Assembly (NCBI RefSeq): GCF_015704895.1
Contig: NZ_JADQWB010000006.1
Coordinates: 186,001 to 250,000, forward strand
Length of the DNA: 64,000 nucleotides
Reading direction: 5' to 3'
DNA from: Agrobacterium leguminum
Lineage (GTDB): Bacteria; Pseudomonadota; Alphaproteobacteria; Rhizobiales; Rhizobiaceae
Shown: positions 17,184 through 32,459 of the stretch, one piece after another
Position numbering within the stretch: position 1 is the first letter of the stretch
How the letters are laid out: every line of letters begins with the position of its first letter
The notes under the pieces: generated by a model
What the model was told of the DNA's origin: nothing
Databases searched by the model: none
The model's input: only the letters and a program-made list of their open reading frames with translations
Position numbers and translations under genes: made by a program

Positions 17184-18223
17184 CCCGCCATCCAGCCTCG
17201 CCATTCCACCCATCGCCCATGAAAATCGGCCCGGCCGATTTCCTGTTTCTCGCCGGTCGGCCAGATCTGCAGGGTAATGGCGGCACCGCCCGGTGTCGCA
17301 TCCGCCTCCATTTGCAGCCGGGCAAGCGGGGCATCCGGCGTGGCGCGGGTTCCAGCTTCGGCAATCGCAGCCTCGCCTGCCTGTTTCAGTCCATCGGGCA
17401 GATATTGCCAGGCGACGGAATGATAGACGACGTGGACAGCACCCGCATATTGCTTGGCAAGTCGGTGTTTCAGCCAGTCGACCGCGTCCGCCTTCTCGAC
17501 ATGCAGACCATGCTCCACCGCTATCCGTAGGGCGGCGGCGGTTCGCTCCAGCCGGTCTGTCTGGTCGGCCCAGACATAGGACATCAGCCGCAGGCGATCT
17601 TCGGCGGATGACGGGTCGAGCGGGTTGAGATCGCAGCCGGCGCGCTCGATAACCTCGATCTGCTCATGGGCCGGGGTGTCGCCGCGCCATTCCGGTGACA
17701 GGAAAACATCGGATTGTTCACCCCAGGTGAGATCGCCGAGACGATACCGGTAACGGTCGAATTGTAGGTTGAGGCCCGCGCTGGCTCCGACTTCGGAAAG
17801 CACCAGCGGCTTGCCGGTCAGTGCCGCAATCGAAAGAAAGCCCGGCAGCAGAACGGCGGAACGGCGAACCTCGTTGGTCTGCGGCGGTGATTTCAACCTT
17901 TCGAGGATGAAGGGGGAATGAAAACGCAGGGCGCTGGCGCAGGCCTGCCAGAGCGCTTCTTCGTCTTCCGGCGGGATTTCGGCAAGCGGCGCGATCTTTT
18001 CCTCTATGGCGAGCGCATGCAGGGCGCCCGCCAGCCGCAGGGGAACGGAATCGCCCGAGGGGCCGATATCGCCGGGCCAGGATAAAATCCGCTCGCCCAC
18101 CTCGGTATGGCGGTCGAGCCTTGCTGCCATGGCGCGGCAGAGCCGTGCGGTAAAGGGTGAGCCGAGGCTGTCGCAGGCTCTTGCCTGCACGAGAAACGCA
18201 TTCCTTACGGCTTCGTCATGCAT
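17180..18223 (-). CDS. DUF2332 family protein
   Basis: This 347-residue soluble protein resembles the DUF2332 family: PLVLSEVGASAGLNLQFDRY near residue 140 and VYHSVAWQYLP near residue 263. The glycine-rich EVGASAGLNL is reminiscent of a SAM-binding motif I, and some methyltransferase-like fold has been suggested for the family, but this is inference. The start at 18223 has GGGAGAGA upstream. It converges on soxG with overlapping stop codons and sits just downstream of the MaoC-like gene, 23 nt apart, so those two are probably one transcript. Confidence 0.8.
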   Translation of the reverse strand: MHDEAVRNAFLVQARACDSLGSPFTARLCRAMAARLDRHTEVGERILSWPGDIGPSGDSVPLRLAGALHALAIEEKIAPLAEIPPEDEEALWQACASALRFHSPFILERLKSPPQTNEVRRSAVLLPGFLSIAALTGKPLVLSEVGASAGLNLQFDRYRYRLGDLTWGEQSDVFLSPEWRGDTPAHEQIEVIERAGCDLNPLDPSSAEDRLRLMSYVWADQTDRLERTAAALRIAVEHGLHVEKADAVDWLKHRLAKQYAGAVHVVYHSVAWQYLPDGLKQAGEAAIAEAGTRATPDAPLARLQMEADATPGGAAITLQIWPTGEKQEIGRADFHGRWVEWRGWMAG

Positions 18224-18246
18224 GCGGTCTCTCCCTTGCGGCGGTT

Positions 18247-18735
18247 TCAGGCGTCTTCCGGCCTGTCCTCCGGGTTGAACTGGCTGATGGTGGTCCAGCG
18301 GGCGGTAAGCGCCGGCTTTTTCTCGTTTTCGATTTCCACCGTCACGTCATAGGTCGTCATCAACATGGCCGCGCCGCGAAAACGCGCCTCCGCCAGCGTG
18401 AAGCGGCCGCGCACCCGCGCACCGCTTTTGACCGGCGTAACGAAACGAACGGCATCGAAGCCGTAATTGATGCCCATGGTCTGTTCGCGGATGCGGGGCA
18501 GGGCATCGTAATTCAGCGCCGAAAGCAGAGACAGCGTCAGGAATCCATGCGCGATGGTGCCGCCAAAGGGGCTTTCTGCTTTGGCGCGTTCCGGGTCGGT
18601 GTGGATGAACTGTTCGTCCAGCGTCGCCTTTCCGAAGGCGTCAATCATCGTCTGGTCGACGGTGATCCAGTCGGAGACGCCCATTTCCGTGCCGACCAGA
18701 TTTTTCATCTCCGCCAGCGCAATTTCTTTTGTCAT
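18247..18735 (-). CDS. MaoC/NodN-like hot-dog hydratase
   Basis: The 162-residue protein is a single hot-dog domain of the MaoC/NodN type. The catalytic dyad region is intact (DEQFIHTDPERA near residue 40, with Asp and His), followed by SPFGGTIAHGFLTLSL near residue 55. These enzymes hydrate trans-2-enoyl-CoA to (R)-3-hydroxyacyl-CoA, supplying polyhydroxyalkanoate precursors or acting in beta-oxidation; NodN proteins belong to the same family. The substrate cannot be told from sequence. The ATG at 18735 is preceded by GAGGTA. Confidence 0.88.
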   Translation of the reverse strand: MTKEIALAEMKNLVGTEMGVSDWITVDQTMIDAFGKATLDEQFIHTDPERAKAESPFGGTIAHGFLTLSLLSALNYDALPRIREQTMGINYGFDAVRFVTPVKSGARVRGRFTLAEARFRGAAMLMTTYDVTVEIENEKKPALTARWTTISQFNPEDRPEDA

Positions 18736-18789
18736 GTTACCTCGTCCGCATTGTTTCCAGGGACTTATACGGCTGGCGACGCGAAGGGA

Positions 18790-20745
18790 TCAACTGCGCA
18801 GATAAAACACCACGGAACGGGCGGGCAGGAAGGCGGGATTGCCGAAATCCGTGCCGATCGCATGCCAGCCATCGCCGGGCAGCGTGAAAGGAACGACCTT
18901 GCGACCGCGATTGATGAGAACCGCAAGCTCGACCTCGTCGCCCGTTTCCCTGTCCGACGTTGAAAGCACCATGGCGAAGGCCGGTCCATTCGGGCTTTCC
19001 CAGTCCGCAACCGTCATGGGCTCCCCACCCGGGGCAAGCCATGTCACATCGCCGCTGCCGGAAAAGAAGCTGGTCTCGGAAAAGACGTCGAAGCGTTTGC
19101 GAAGCGCTGCGAGAAATGCGGTGTGATCGATCAGTTCGGGGACAAGCGAAGACCAGTCGACCCAGGTAATGTCATTGTCCTGACAATAGGCGTTGTTGTT
19201 GCCATGCTGGCTGCGGCCGCCCTCATCGCCGGCGGTCAGCATCAAGGCGCCGCGGCTGACGAACAGGGTGGAAAGCAGCGCCTTCACATCCGCAATGCGG
19301 GCGGCGACAATGGCAGGATCATCCGTCAGGCCTTCGAAACCATTGTTCCAGGAGTGGTTTTCATTGTGGCCGTCGCGATTGTTCTCGCCATTTTTCTCAT
19401 TGTGCTTGTGTTCGTGGCTGACGAGATCGAACAGGGTGAAACCGTCATGGGCGGCGAGAAAATTGACGCTGCGGCTGTTCGCTCGGCCATGGCGGGAAAA
19501 GATCGGCGAAGACCCGGAAAGCGCATCGGCCAGCGCCCCGGTGGTGCCGGCGTCGCCGCGCCAGAAGCGGCGCATATCGTCGCGGGCGCGGTCGTTCCAC
19601 TCCAGAAAGCTCTCGGGGAAATTGCCGAGCTGATATCCGCCGGGGCCGATATCCCATGGTTCGGCGATCAGCAGCCGGTCATAAAGTGCCGGGTCCGAAT
19701 GCATGGCCGCGAGCGTTTCGCTCGCCATGTCGAAGCCATTGGCCGTTCGCCCGAGCACGGGCGCGAGATCGAAGCGGAAGCCGTCCACCCCGGCATTCAG
19801 AACGAAATGCCTGAGGGAATCGACGATGAGCTGGCGAATATAGGGATGATCGCAGGCAACCGTATTGCCGGTGCCGGTATCGTTGACCAGCACACCCGGC
19901 TTTCCCGGCGGGTGGCGGAAGGCGGTGAGGTTATCGAGCCCGCGCAACGACAGGATCGAACCTTCTATATCGCTTTCGCCGGTATGGTTGAAGACCAGAT
20001 CGAGAATGACGCCGATGCCCTCCGCATGCAGCGCCGCAATCGTGTCGCGCAATTCCCGCACGCCGCCGGGGCAGAGGCGTGGATCGAGCGCCATGAAACC
20101 GACGGGATTATAACCCCAGGCGTTGGAAAGGCCGAGCGGCGGCAGGTGGCGCTCGTCGATCCATGCGGTGATCGGCATCAACTCCACCGCATCGACGCCG
20201 ATTTTTTTCAGGTGCGCGACAATGGCGGGATGGGCAAGTGCGGCGACGGTGCCTCTGATCTCTTCCGGCACTTCGGGATGCAGCCGGGTGAAGGATTTGA
20301 CGGCGAGTTCGTAAATCAGCCCGCCTTCGGCAAAAAGCGGCGGTTGACGCCGGACTGGCTCATGCTGAGAAAGGATCGCCTTCGGCATGATCCCGCCGGT
20401 CTCTGCACCAAAGGCGTAAAGTGCGGGATCGTGCCGGAAGGGGCGGTCGATCTCCGTGGCATAGGGGTCGAGCAGCAGCTTTGCAGGATCGAACCAGAGG
20501 CCGTGTTCGGGGGCGTAAATGCCGTGGGCGCGAAAGCCGTATCGCGTGCCGGGGCCGGCGTCGGAGACGGTCAACCGGTGAACGTCATCTTCACCGCGCG
20601 TCATCGGCAAACGCGCCGTTTCTTTTTCGCCCTTCGCATCGAAAAGGCAGAGATCGATCTGCGAGGCGTGCCGGGAATAGACCGTGAATTCCGTTCCGTT
20701 TTCCGTCTGGATTGCACCTTTGGGGAAAACGGAAGGTGTCTGCAT
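18790..20745 (-). CDS. glgX: Glycogen debranching enzyme GlgX
   Basis: This GH13 alpha-1,6-glucosidase (651 residues) trims limit-dextrin branches of glycogen. It has an N-terminal CBM48-like domain, then the GH13 signatures: ILDLVFNHTGES, DGFRFDLAPVLG (nucleophile Asp), LLIAEPWDIGPGGYQLG (acid/base Glu) and AAHDGFTLFDLVS. The ATG at 20745 follows GGAGAGA; the open frame extends to 20916, but that is the gap behind pgm. It is the last gene of the glycogen operon, about 106 nt after pgm. Confidence 0.94.
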   Translation of the reverse strand: MQTPSVFPKGAIQTENGTEFTVYSRHASQIDLCLFDAKGEKETARLPMTRGEDDVHRLTVSDAGPGTRYGFRAHGIYAPEHGLWFDPAKLLLDPYATEIDRPFRHDPALYAFGAETGGIMPKAILSQHEPVRRQPPLFAEGGLIYELAVKSFTRLHPEVPEEIRGTVAALAHPAIVAHLKKIGVDAVELMPITAWIDERHLPPLGLSNAWGYNPVGFMALDPRLCPGGVRELRDTIAALHAEGIGVILDLVFNHTGESDIEGSILSLRGLDNLTAFRHPPGKPGVLVNDTGTGNTVACDHPYIRQLIVDSLRHFVLNAGVDGFRFDLAPVLGRTANGFDMASETLAAMHSDPALYDRLLIAEPWDIGPGGYQLGNFPESFLEWNDRARDDMRRFWRGDAGTTGALADALSGSSPIFSRHGRANSRSVNFLAAHDGFTLFDLVSHEHKHNEKNGENNRDGHNENHSWNNGFEGLTDDPAIVAARIADVKALLSTLFVSRGALMLTAGDEGGRSQHGNNNAYCQDNDITWVDWSSLVPELIDHTAFLAALRKRFDVFSETSFFSGSGDVTWLAPGGEPMTVADWESPNGPAFAMVLSTSDRETGDEVELAVLINRGRKVVPFTLPGDGWHAIGTDFGNPAFLPARSVVFYLRS

Positions 20746-20851
20746 GGTCTGTCTCTCCGGGAAATGGTGTTTCTCTTCCAGAATGGAAAAGGGAGGCAAG
20801 GCCGAGTGAGGGACGCTTTCAGTGCGTCCCTCATGAGCGGGCGGCAAGCCC

Positions 20852-23927
<3,076 letters not shown>

Positions 23928-23932
23928 GGGCT

Positions 23933-25195
23933 CTACAGGTCCAGCTTGTCGATCATCGATTGGGTGATAAGGCAAATGCCGTTTTCGGTGCGGCGGAAAC
24001 GTTTGGCATCCAGTTCTGGGTCTTCTCCTACAATCAGTCCTTCCGGAATGACCACGCCATGGTCGATGACGACATTGCTGAGCTGGGCATGACGCCCGAT
24101 CTTCACACTCGGCAGTACTACGGCATTCTCAAGGCGGGAGTATGAATTAGCGCGCACCCCGGTAAACAGCAGGCTGCGCTGCAGGGAGGCGCCGGAAATG
24201 ATGCAATCGCCGGAGACGACCGAAGACACGGCCGAACCGCGGCGGTTCTCGTCATCGTGCACGAATTTCGCCGGCGGCGTGATTTCCGCATAGGTCCAGA
24301 TCGGCCAGGACTTGTCGTAGATATCGAGGTCCGGCACCACATCCGTCAGGTCGATATTGGCCTGCCAATAGGCGTCGATGGTGCCGACATCGCGCCAGTA
24401 AGGACCATGCTCGAAGTCCGAACGCACGCAACTATCGGCGAAGCGATGGGCGACGGCTTTGCCGTGCTCGACGATATAGGGAATGATGTCCTTGCCGAAG
24501 TCGCGGCTGGAAGTCGGGTCGGCGGCGTCGCGGCGCAGGGCTTCCATCAGGAATTTCGTATGGAAGACGTAGATGCCCATCGAGGCGAGAGCGAAGCCTT
24601 CATTGCCGGGAATGCCCGGCGGATCGGCCGGTTTTTCGATGAAATCGATGATCTCGTCTTTTTCATTCACATGCATCACGCCGAAGCCGGTCGCTTCCAT
24701 GCGCGGCACTTCAAGGCAGCCGATCGTCACGTCCGCACCGGAATCGACATGCTGCTGCAGCATGTATTCGTAGTCCATTTTGTAAATATGGTCGCCGGCG
24801 AGGATGACCATATATTCCGGCGCATAGGGCTCGATGATGTCGATGTTCTGGTAGACGGCGTCGGCCGTGCCTTCATACCACTGCGTTTCGGAAACGCGCT
24901 GGGAGGCCGGCAGAATATCGAAGCTTTCGTTACGCTCGGGACGGAAGAAGTCCCAGCCGCGCTGCAGGTGGCGGATGAGCGAGTGCGCCTTGTATTGCGT
25001 GGCGACGCCGATGCGGCGAATGCCGGAATTGAGCGCGTTGGAGAGCGCAAAATCGATGATGCGCGCCTTGCCGCCGAAATAGACGGCGGGTTTTGCCCGG
25101 CGGTCCGTCAATTCCTTCAGGCGGCTTCCTCTGCCGCCTGCGAGGACATAGGCCATTGCATCGCGTGCCAAAGGCTGAACTCTTTTTTCCGACAT
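23933..25195 (-). CDS. glgC: Glucose-1-phosphate adenylyltransferase GlgC
   Basis: The 420-residue ADP-glucose pyrophosphorylase catalyses the committed step of glycogen synthesis. It carries [20 protein letters not shown] near residue 18, the catalytic aspartate in [11 protein letters not shown] near residue 138, FGVMHV and EKP of the glucose-phosphate site, and a left-handed beta-helix C-terminus. Allosteric control by fructose 6-phosphate and pyruvate is known for the Agrobacterium enzyme. The ATG at 25195 has GGGAGGA upstream. Confidence 0.97.
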   Translation of the reverse strand: MSEKRVQPLARDAMAYVLAGGRGSRLKELTDRRAKPAVYFGGKARIIDFALSNALNSGIRRIGVATQYKAHSLIRHLQRGWDFFRPERNESFDILPASQRVSETQWYEGTADAVYQNIDIIEPYAPEYMVILAGDHIYKMDYEYMLQQHVDSGADVTIGCLEVPRMEATGFGVMHVNEKDEIIDFIEKPADPPGIPGNEGFALASMGIYVFHTKFLMEALRRDAADPTSSRDFGKDIIPYIVEHGKAVAHRFADSCVRSDFEHGPYWRDVGTIDAYWQANIDLTDVVPDLDIYDKSWPIWTYAEITPPAKFVHDDENRRGSAVSSVVSGDCIISGASLQRSLLFTGVRANSYSRLENAVVLPSVKIGRHAQLSNVVIDHGVVIPEGLIVGEDPELDAKRFRRTENGICLITQSMIDKLDL

Positions 25196-25216
25196 GGTGT
25201 CCTCCCTCTCTGTCTG

Positions 25217-27423
25217 TCAGTTTTCCGGCTCGAGCATGATCGTTGCGAGCGGCGGCAGGACGAGCATTGTCCCGATGTCTCCCCCGGCATCGACCGCCTG
25301 AACGCGTCCGCCATTTCCCTTGCCGCTGCCGCCATAAATTTCGGCGTCGGTGTTGAGAATCTCCCTCCACCGCCCCGCAAGCGGAAGCGGCACATAATAG
25401 TTTTCCCGATAGACCGGCGTGAGATTGCAGATGACCGCCACCGGCTTTTCACCCGGCGCCATGCGCAGCCAGGCGAAGACGGAATTGTCGTGGTCATCCA
25501 CCACAAGCCAGCGGAAACCTTCCGGTTCGCAGTCGCGGGCGTGCAAAGCGGGTTTTGAACGGTAGGTGAGGTTGAGATCGCGCACGAGGCGGCGCATGCC
25601 CTCATGCATCGGATATTGGCGCAGGTTCCAGTCGAGCGAGCCCTTTTCGCTCCATTCGCTCCATTGTGCGAATTCCTGCCCCATGAACAGCAGCTTCTTG
25701 CCGGGATAACCCCACATGAAGGCGTAATAGGAGCGCAGATTGGCGAATTTCTGCCAGTCGTCGCCGGACATCTTGGCGATCAGCGATCCCTTGCCGTGCA
25801 CCACCTCGTCATGGGAAAGCGGCAACACGAAATTTTCGCTGAAGGCGTAAAGCAGGCCGAAGGTCAGTTCCTGATGGTGGAACTTGCGATGCACCGGCTC
25901 GCGCGAGAAATAACTCAGCGTATCGTGCATGAAGCCCATGTTCCATTTGAAACCGAAGCCGAGGCCGCCTTCGTGGACCGGCTGCGACACTTTCGGCCAG
26001 GAGGTGGATTCCTCGGCAATGGTCATGACACCCGGATGGGTGCCGTAGACGAGGGAATTCATCTTCTGCAGGAAACGGACGGATTCAAGATTTTCCCGCC
26101 CGCCATATTCATTGGGAATCCACTCGCCTTCCTTGCGGGAATAATCGAGATAGAGCATCGAGGCGACCGCATCGACACGCAGGCCGTCGAGATGGAATTT
26201 TTCGGCCCAATAAAGCGCATTGTTGATGAGGTAGGACATCACCTCGATGCGGCCGAAATTATAGATGGCCGTGTTCCAGTCGGGATGAAAACCCTGACGC
26301 GGATCGGCATGTTCGTAAAGTGCCGTGCCGTCGAACCAGCGCAAGCCGTGCTCGTCGGTTGGAAAATGCGCCGGAACCCAATCGAGCAGGATGCCGATGC
26401 CGACCTTGTGGGCGCCATTGACGAAACGCGCAAAGCCCTCCGGATCGCCGAAACGGGCGGACGGCGCATAAAGCCCGGTCGTCTGGTAACCCCAAGAAGG
26501 GTCATAGGGATGTTCGGTGATGGGCAGGAACTCGATATGGGTGAAGCCCATATCCGTGCAATAGGGAATGAGCTGGGCGGCCAGTTCGTCCCAGCTCAGG
26601 AACGTGCCGTCCTCGCGCCGCCGCCAGGAGCCGGCATGCACCTCGTAAATGCTGATCGGCTGGCGGCGCTGGTCCACCTGCGCCCAATGTTCCCGGTGGG
26701 CCTGATCTTCCCATTTCTGGGTGAGTTCCGGTGCGGTAACGGAGGCGTTCTTTGGCCGCAACTCGGCGCGCCGCGCATAGGGGTCGGCTTTGAGGGGCAG
26801 AAGCTCGCCGTTTGCGCCGAGGATTTCGAACTTGTAGGCACAGCCGGCATAGACGTCAGGCGCGAAGATTTCCCAGATGCCGGTATCCTTGCGGAACCGC
26901 ATGACATGCCGGCGGCCATCCCAATTGTTGAAATCGCCGACGACGGAAACGCGCCGCGCATTGGGAGCCCAGACGGCGAAGTGGAAACCTTCGACGCCCT
27001 CGAGCTTCAGCGGATGCGCCCCCATCCTGTCGAAGAGCCTCAGATGCGATCCTTCGCGGACGAAATAATCGTCCATGGGGCCGAGAACCGGGCCGAAGCT
27101 GTAGGGGTCGGTCACCGCCCATTCGGCATCGTCGCGGCTGGCGCGATACCGCACCGGCTGTCGCTTCGAAAGATCGATCCGGCCTTCGAAAAAGCCGTCC
27201 GGATCGAGCCGCTTCAATTCGCCCACGAAATTTCCGTCCAGCGTCAGGACGGAAACCTCCTCGGCACCGGGAATGAAACAGCGGGCGGAAAACCCTTCCG
27301 GCGTTTCGTGAACGCCGAGAAGGGCAAAGGGATTGGAATGCAAACCGCTCTTGATCGCCTCGATTTCAGCCTTCGTGATGTCGCCAGTCTTTTTCTCTTC
27401 GGCCGAATTGAGCGGTTTTTTCA

Positions 27424-27424
<1 letters not shown>
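25217..27424 (-). CDS. glgB: 1,4-alpha-glucan branching enzyme GlgB
   Basis: This GH13 branching enzyme (735 residues) introduces alpha-1,6 branches. It has tandem N-terminal CBM48-type domains (for example FAVWAPNARRVSVVGDFNNW), then GLRVDAVASMLYLDYSR (nucleophile Asp), TIAEESTSWP (catalytic Glu) and LSHDEVVHGKGSL (third Asp). The start overlaps the glgP stop (TGATG), so it is translationally coupled to glgP. A 21-nt gap to glgC follows. Confidence 0.97.
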
Positions 27425-29886
<2,462 letters not shown>

Positions 29887-30327
29887 TGGTCGGTCAGCAC
29901 CTTGGTGGGAGGAGAGGGTCTGATGAGGTCGATCCGGTTTGCCTTTGCTGATGCCAGTTTATGCATCGATATGGAGGCGTGGCAACAGCAATTTTTTCGG
30001 AAAATTGAACAGCTTAGCGCAATGAAAAATAAGTGTTTTTCTCGGCGCCCAAAGGATCGCCGAAGGCATTGATCGCCCTGTCTGCGCCGTTCTTCAGCGG
30101 ATTTTCTTGGTCCTTGCGATGCCGGGCATCGCTCGGAAAAGGGGAAGAGGCTGCAATACTTCTGAAATGGTTCACCGGTCCTGAAATCTGTTTCGAACTA
30201 TCGGATCACACACTAGCCTTCGCGGTTGTGAAAATTCAATGAAAATAAACAGGGCGGCGCTGCCGCCGCGCCGACCTGTGGTGGCGCGGGTGTAAAAACC
30301 GGCTGCGATCATCGCCAATGGCGCTGT
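29887..30327. other. Intergenic region upstream of the glg operon
   Basis: No protein gene is supported in these 441 bases. They lie between the glgP start and the stop of the glutamine amidotransferase gene and should hold the glg operon promoter. AT-rich blocks occur at 29985-30035 and 30225-30250. No palindromic operator or terminator stands out by eye. Confidence 0.4.
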
Positions 30328-31098
30328 TTACGGCAGGAGAAAAGGCTCCATCGCCATCTCCCCGGCGCGGATCGTCACCCTGGTATTGGGGGGAACGGCG
30401 CACCAGGGCGCGCAATCGAAGGAAAAGGGTTCGGAACTCAATGCGATGCCGTCATCGAGCCCTCGCCAGTAGAGTGTCGGCGGCTTGTCGTCGCTCGACC
30501 AGCGGAAGGCATGCAGGCAATCGCCATCCATCAGGACGGCGCTGAATCGCAGCGCGGAAGACACGCCTGCCGCCATCATCTTTTCCTGGCAAAGCCGCAG
30601 CGCGGTGGAAATGGCGCGAACCGGCTCGGTGTCGAGGCCATGCCCGGCGGCAATCAGGAAAATGGCTTCGCTGTCTCCGGTACCGCGACGGGATGCATAG
30701 ATATCGTCGGGGATGAGGGAATCGATGTCGCGCCTGATCTGCTCGTAACCGCCGATCTGGCCGTTATGCATGAACAGGTATCGCCCATGCGCAAAGGGAT
30801 GGCAGTTGGCGCGGGACACTTCGCCTGATGTGGCGGAGCGGACATGGGCCATGAACATGCCCGAGCGGAGCTGGTGGCAAAGCGCCGCCAGATTGGCGTC
30901 GGACCAGGCGGGTCGGGTGTCGCGAAAAACGCCGGGCGTTCCGCGTTCGCCATACCAGCCAAGGCCGCAGCCATCGCCATTGACGACGGTTTTTGCTTCC
31001 CTTGCGGCCATGGACTGGCTGACCAGCGATGCTTCCGGCTCGATCAGCAGACTGTCGAGCCAGACCGGTTTACCGGAATAGGCAAAGAGGCGGCACAT
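30328..31098 (-). CDS. Class II glutamine amidotransferase (YafJ-like)
   Basis: The 256-residue protein begins MCRLFAYSG, placing the N-terminal nucleophile cysteine at position 2. It then shows NGDGCGLGWYG, FMAHVRSATSGEVS, CHPFAHGRYLFMHNGQIGGY and RGTGDSEAIF, all marks of an Ntn-hydrolase amidotransferase. Stand-alone proteins of this kind (YafJ, EgtC-like) hydrolyse a gamma-glutamyl amide, but the acceptor is not evident. Its ATG immediately follows the racemase stop codon (TGAATG), so the two are an operon. Confidence 0.9.
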   Translation of the reverse strand: MCRLFAYSGKPVWLDSLLIEPEASLVSQSMAAREAKTVVNGDGCGLGWYGERGTPGVFRDTRPAWSDANLAALCHQLRSGMFMAHVRSATSGEVSRANCHPFAHGRYLFMHNGQIGGYEQIRRDIDSLIPDDIYASRRGTGDSEAIFLIAAGHGLDTEPVRAISTALRLCQEKMMAAGVSSALRFSAVLMDGDCLHAFRWSSDDKPPTLYWRGLDDGIALSSEPFSFDCAPWCAVPPNTRVTIRAGEMAMEPFLLP

Positions 31099-31812
31099 TC
31101 ATGCGGCTCTGTTCAGGGCCTTGTTTCCGAGCGCGAAGCCGACGGCGGCCTTCGCGTGAATGGCGGTCGAATCGTAACCCGGCAGCGGCAGGGCATCGGG
31201 ATCGATCAGCAGCGAAATCTCGGTGCAGCCGAGAATGACGGAATCGACGCCAAGTGCGCGGGCCTTCTCGATGACTGCGAGATAGCGCTCGCGCGAGCAG
31301 GACTTGATTTCGCCCTGGCAGAGTTCACCGAAGATGATGTCGTGGATCGCAACCCGGTCTTCCGCATCGGGAACGACCACCTCGATACCGTGGCGGCGCA
31401 TGCGGTCGGTGTAGAAGCCGTGTTCCATCGTGTAACGGGTGGCGAGCAGCAGCGGCTTGCGGCGTCCGTCCGCCTTCAGGGCTGCGGCGGTTTCATCGAT
31501 GATGTCGATCAACGCCACGCCGGACATCTTCTCCACGGTGTCCGCGACAAGATGCATGGTGTTGGTGCAGATCAGCACGCAATCGGCGCCCGCATTGGCA
31601 AGGCGCGCGCCGGCCGCACCCAGAAGCGCACCGGCCTCATCCCAGCGATCGGCCTTCTGAAGGGCGACGACCTCGGAAAAATCGAGCGAATGCATGACGA
31701 TGTCGGCCGAAACCAGCCCGCCGCGGCTGTCGCGCACGGCCTCGTTGATCATGCGGTAATAGGTTGCGGTGGATTCCCAGCTCATGCCGCCGATCAGGCC
31801 GATCCGTTTCAT
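31099..31812 (-). CDS. Aspartate/glutamate racemase family protein
   Basis: The 237-residue protein starts KRIGLIGGMSWESTATYYR, typical of the aspartate racemase family. The two catalytic cysteines are present: C82 in LICTNTMH and C196 in ILGCTEISLL. The family is PLP-independent; members racemise aspartate, glutamate or related amino acids. The ATG at 31812 has AAGGGA upstream. It is first in a two-gene operon with the amidotransferase and divergent from an Lrp-type regulator, which suggests amino-acid-dependent control. Confidence 0.9.
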   Translation of the reverse strand: MKRIGLIGGMSWESTATYYRMINEAVRDSRGGLVSADIVMHSLDFSEVVALQKADRWDEAGALLGAAGARLANAGADCVLICTNTMHLVADTVEKMSGVALIDIIDETAAALKADGRRKPLLLATRYTMEHGFYTDRMRRHGIEVVVPDAEDRVAIHDIIFGELCQGEIKSCSRERYLAVIEKARALGVDSVILGCTEISLLIDPDALPLPGYDSTAIHAKAAVGFALGNKALNRAA

Positions 31813-31979
31813 AAGAGTTCCCTTATCAAGTTTGATTGAAAATAAGAATGCCATCGTCGGGACGAAAACGGCATGCGTTTTTGCAGGGATTTCACGGCGA
31901 AAATGCAAAATTGTGGCGCTATTTATCTAAATATCGCAAGTCTATTGCGTCATTGCGTTAACCTGTGCATTCTTTATCG

Positions 31980-32441
31980 ATGATTGATGATCGCGACCGC
32001 CGAATCCTTGCGATTCTCCAGGAAAATGCAGAAACGCCGCTCGCCGACATTGCGGAGGAAGTGTCGCTGTCGCTGTCCGCCTGTTCACGGCGTATTACGC
32101 GGTTGCGGGCGGAAGGTTATGTAACGGGTACGATGGCGCTGCTCGACCGGCGCAAGATCAACCTGCCGACCACGGTTTTCCTGCTGGTGAGAACCGGCCT
32201 GCATGCGGAGGACTGGCTGGACCGGTTCCATGCCGCCGTCAGCACCATACCGGAAATTGTCGAGGTTCACCGGCTGACCGGCAATTTCGACTATATTCTG
32301 AAACTCGTGCTGCCGAATGTCGAATATTACGACACGATCTACAAACAGATCCTGCGCCGCGTCGAGCTTTACGACATGTCGGCCTATATCTCCATGGAGA
32401 CGGTGAAGCTCTCGTCTTCCCTGCCGACGACACATATCTGA
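31980..32441 (+). CDS. Lrp/AsnC-family transcriptional regulator
   Basis: The 153-residue protein has an N-terminal helix-turn-helix ([20 protein letters not shown], then [19 protein letters not shown]) and a C-terminal RAM ligand-binding domain ([16 protein letters not shown]). Such regulators bind an amino acid and often control the adjacent divergent gene, here the racemase operon 167 bp away. I preferred the ATG at 31980; a GTG at 31965 is also in frame. Neither has a clear ribosome site. Confidence 0.93.
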   Translation: MIDDRDRRILAILQENAETPLADIAEEVSLSLSACSRRITRLRAEGYVTGTMALLDRRKINLPTTVFLLVRTGLHAEDWLDRFHAAVSTIPEIVEVHRLTGNFDYILKLVLPNVEYYDTIYKQILRRVELYDMSAYISMETVKLSSSLPTTHI

Positions 32442-32459
32442 GCGATCATCGAGCCTTGA

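Noticed and set aside
30033-30242. Small plus-strand frame in the glg upstream region
   Set aside because: No ribosome site, no family, and it overlaps the likely glg promoter region.
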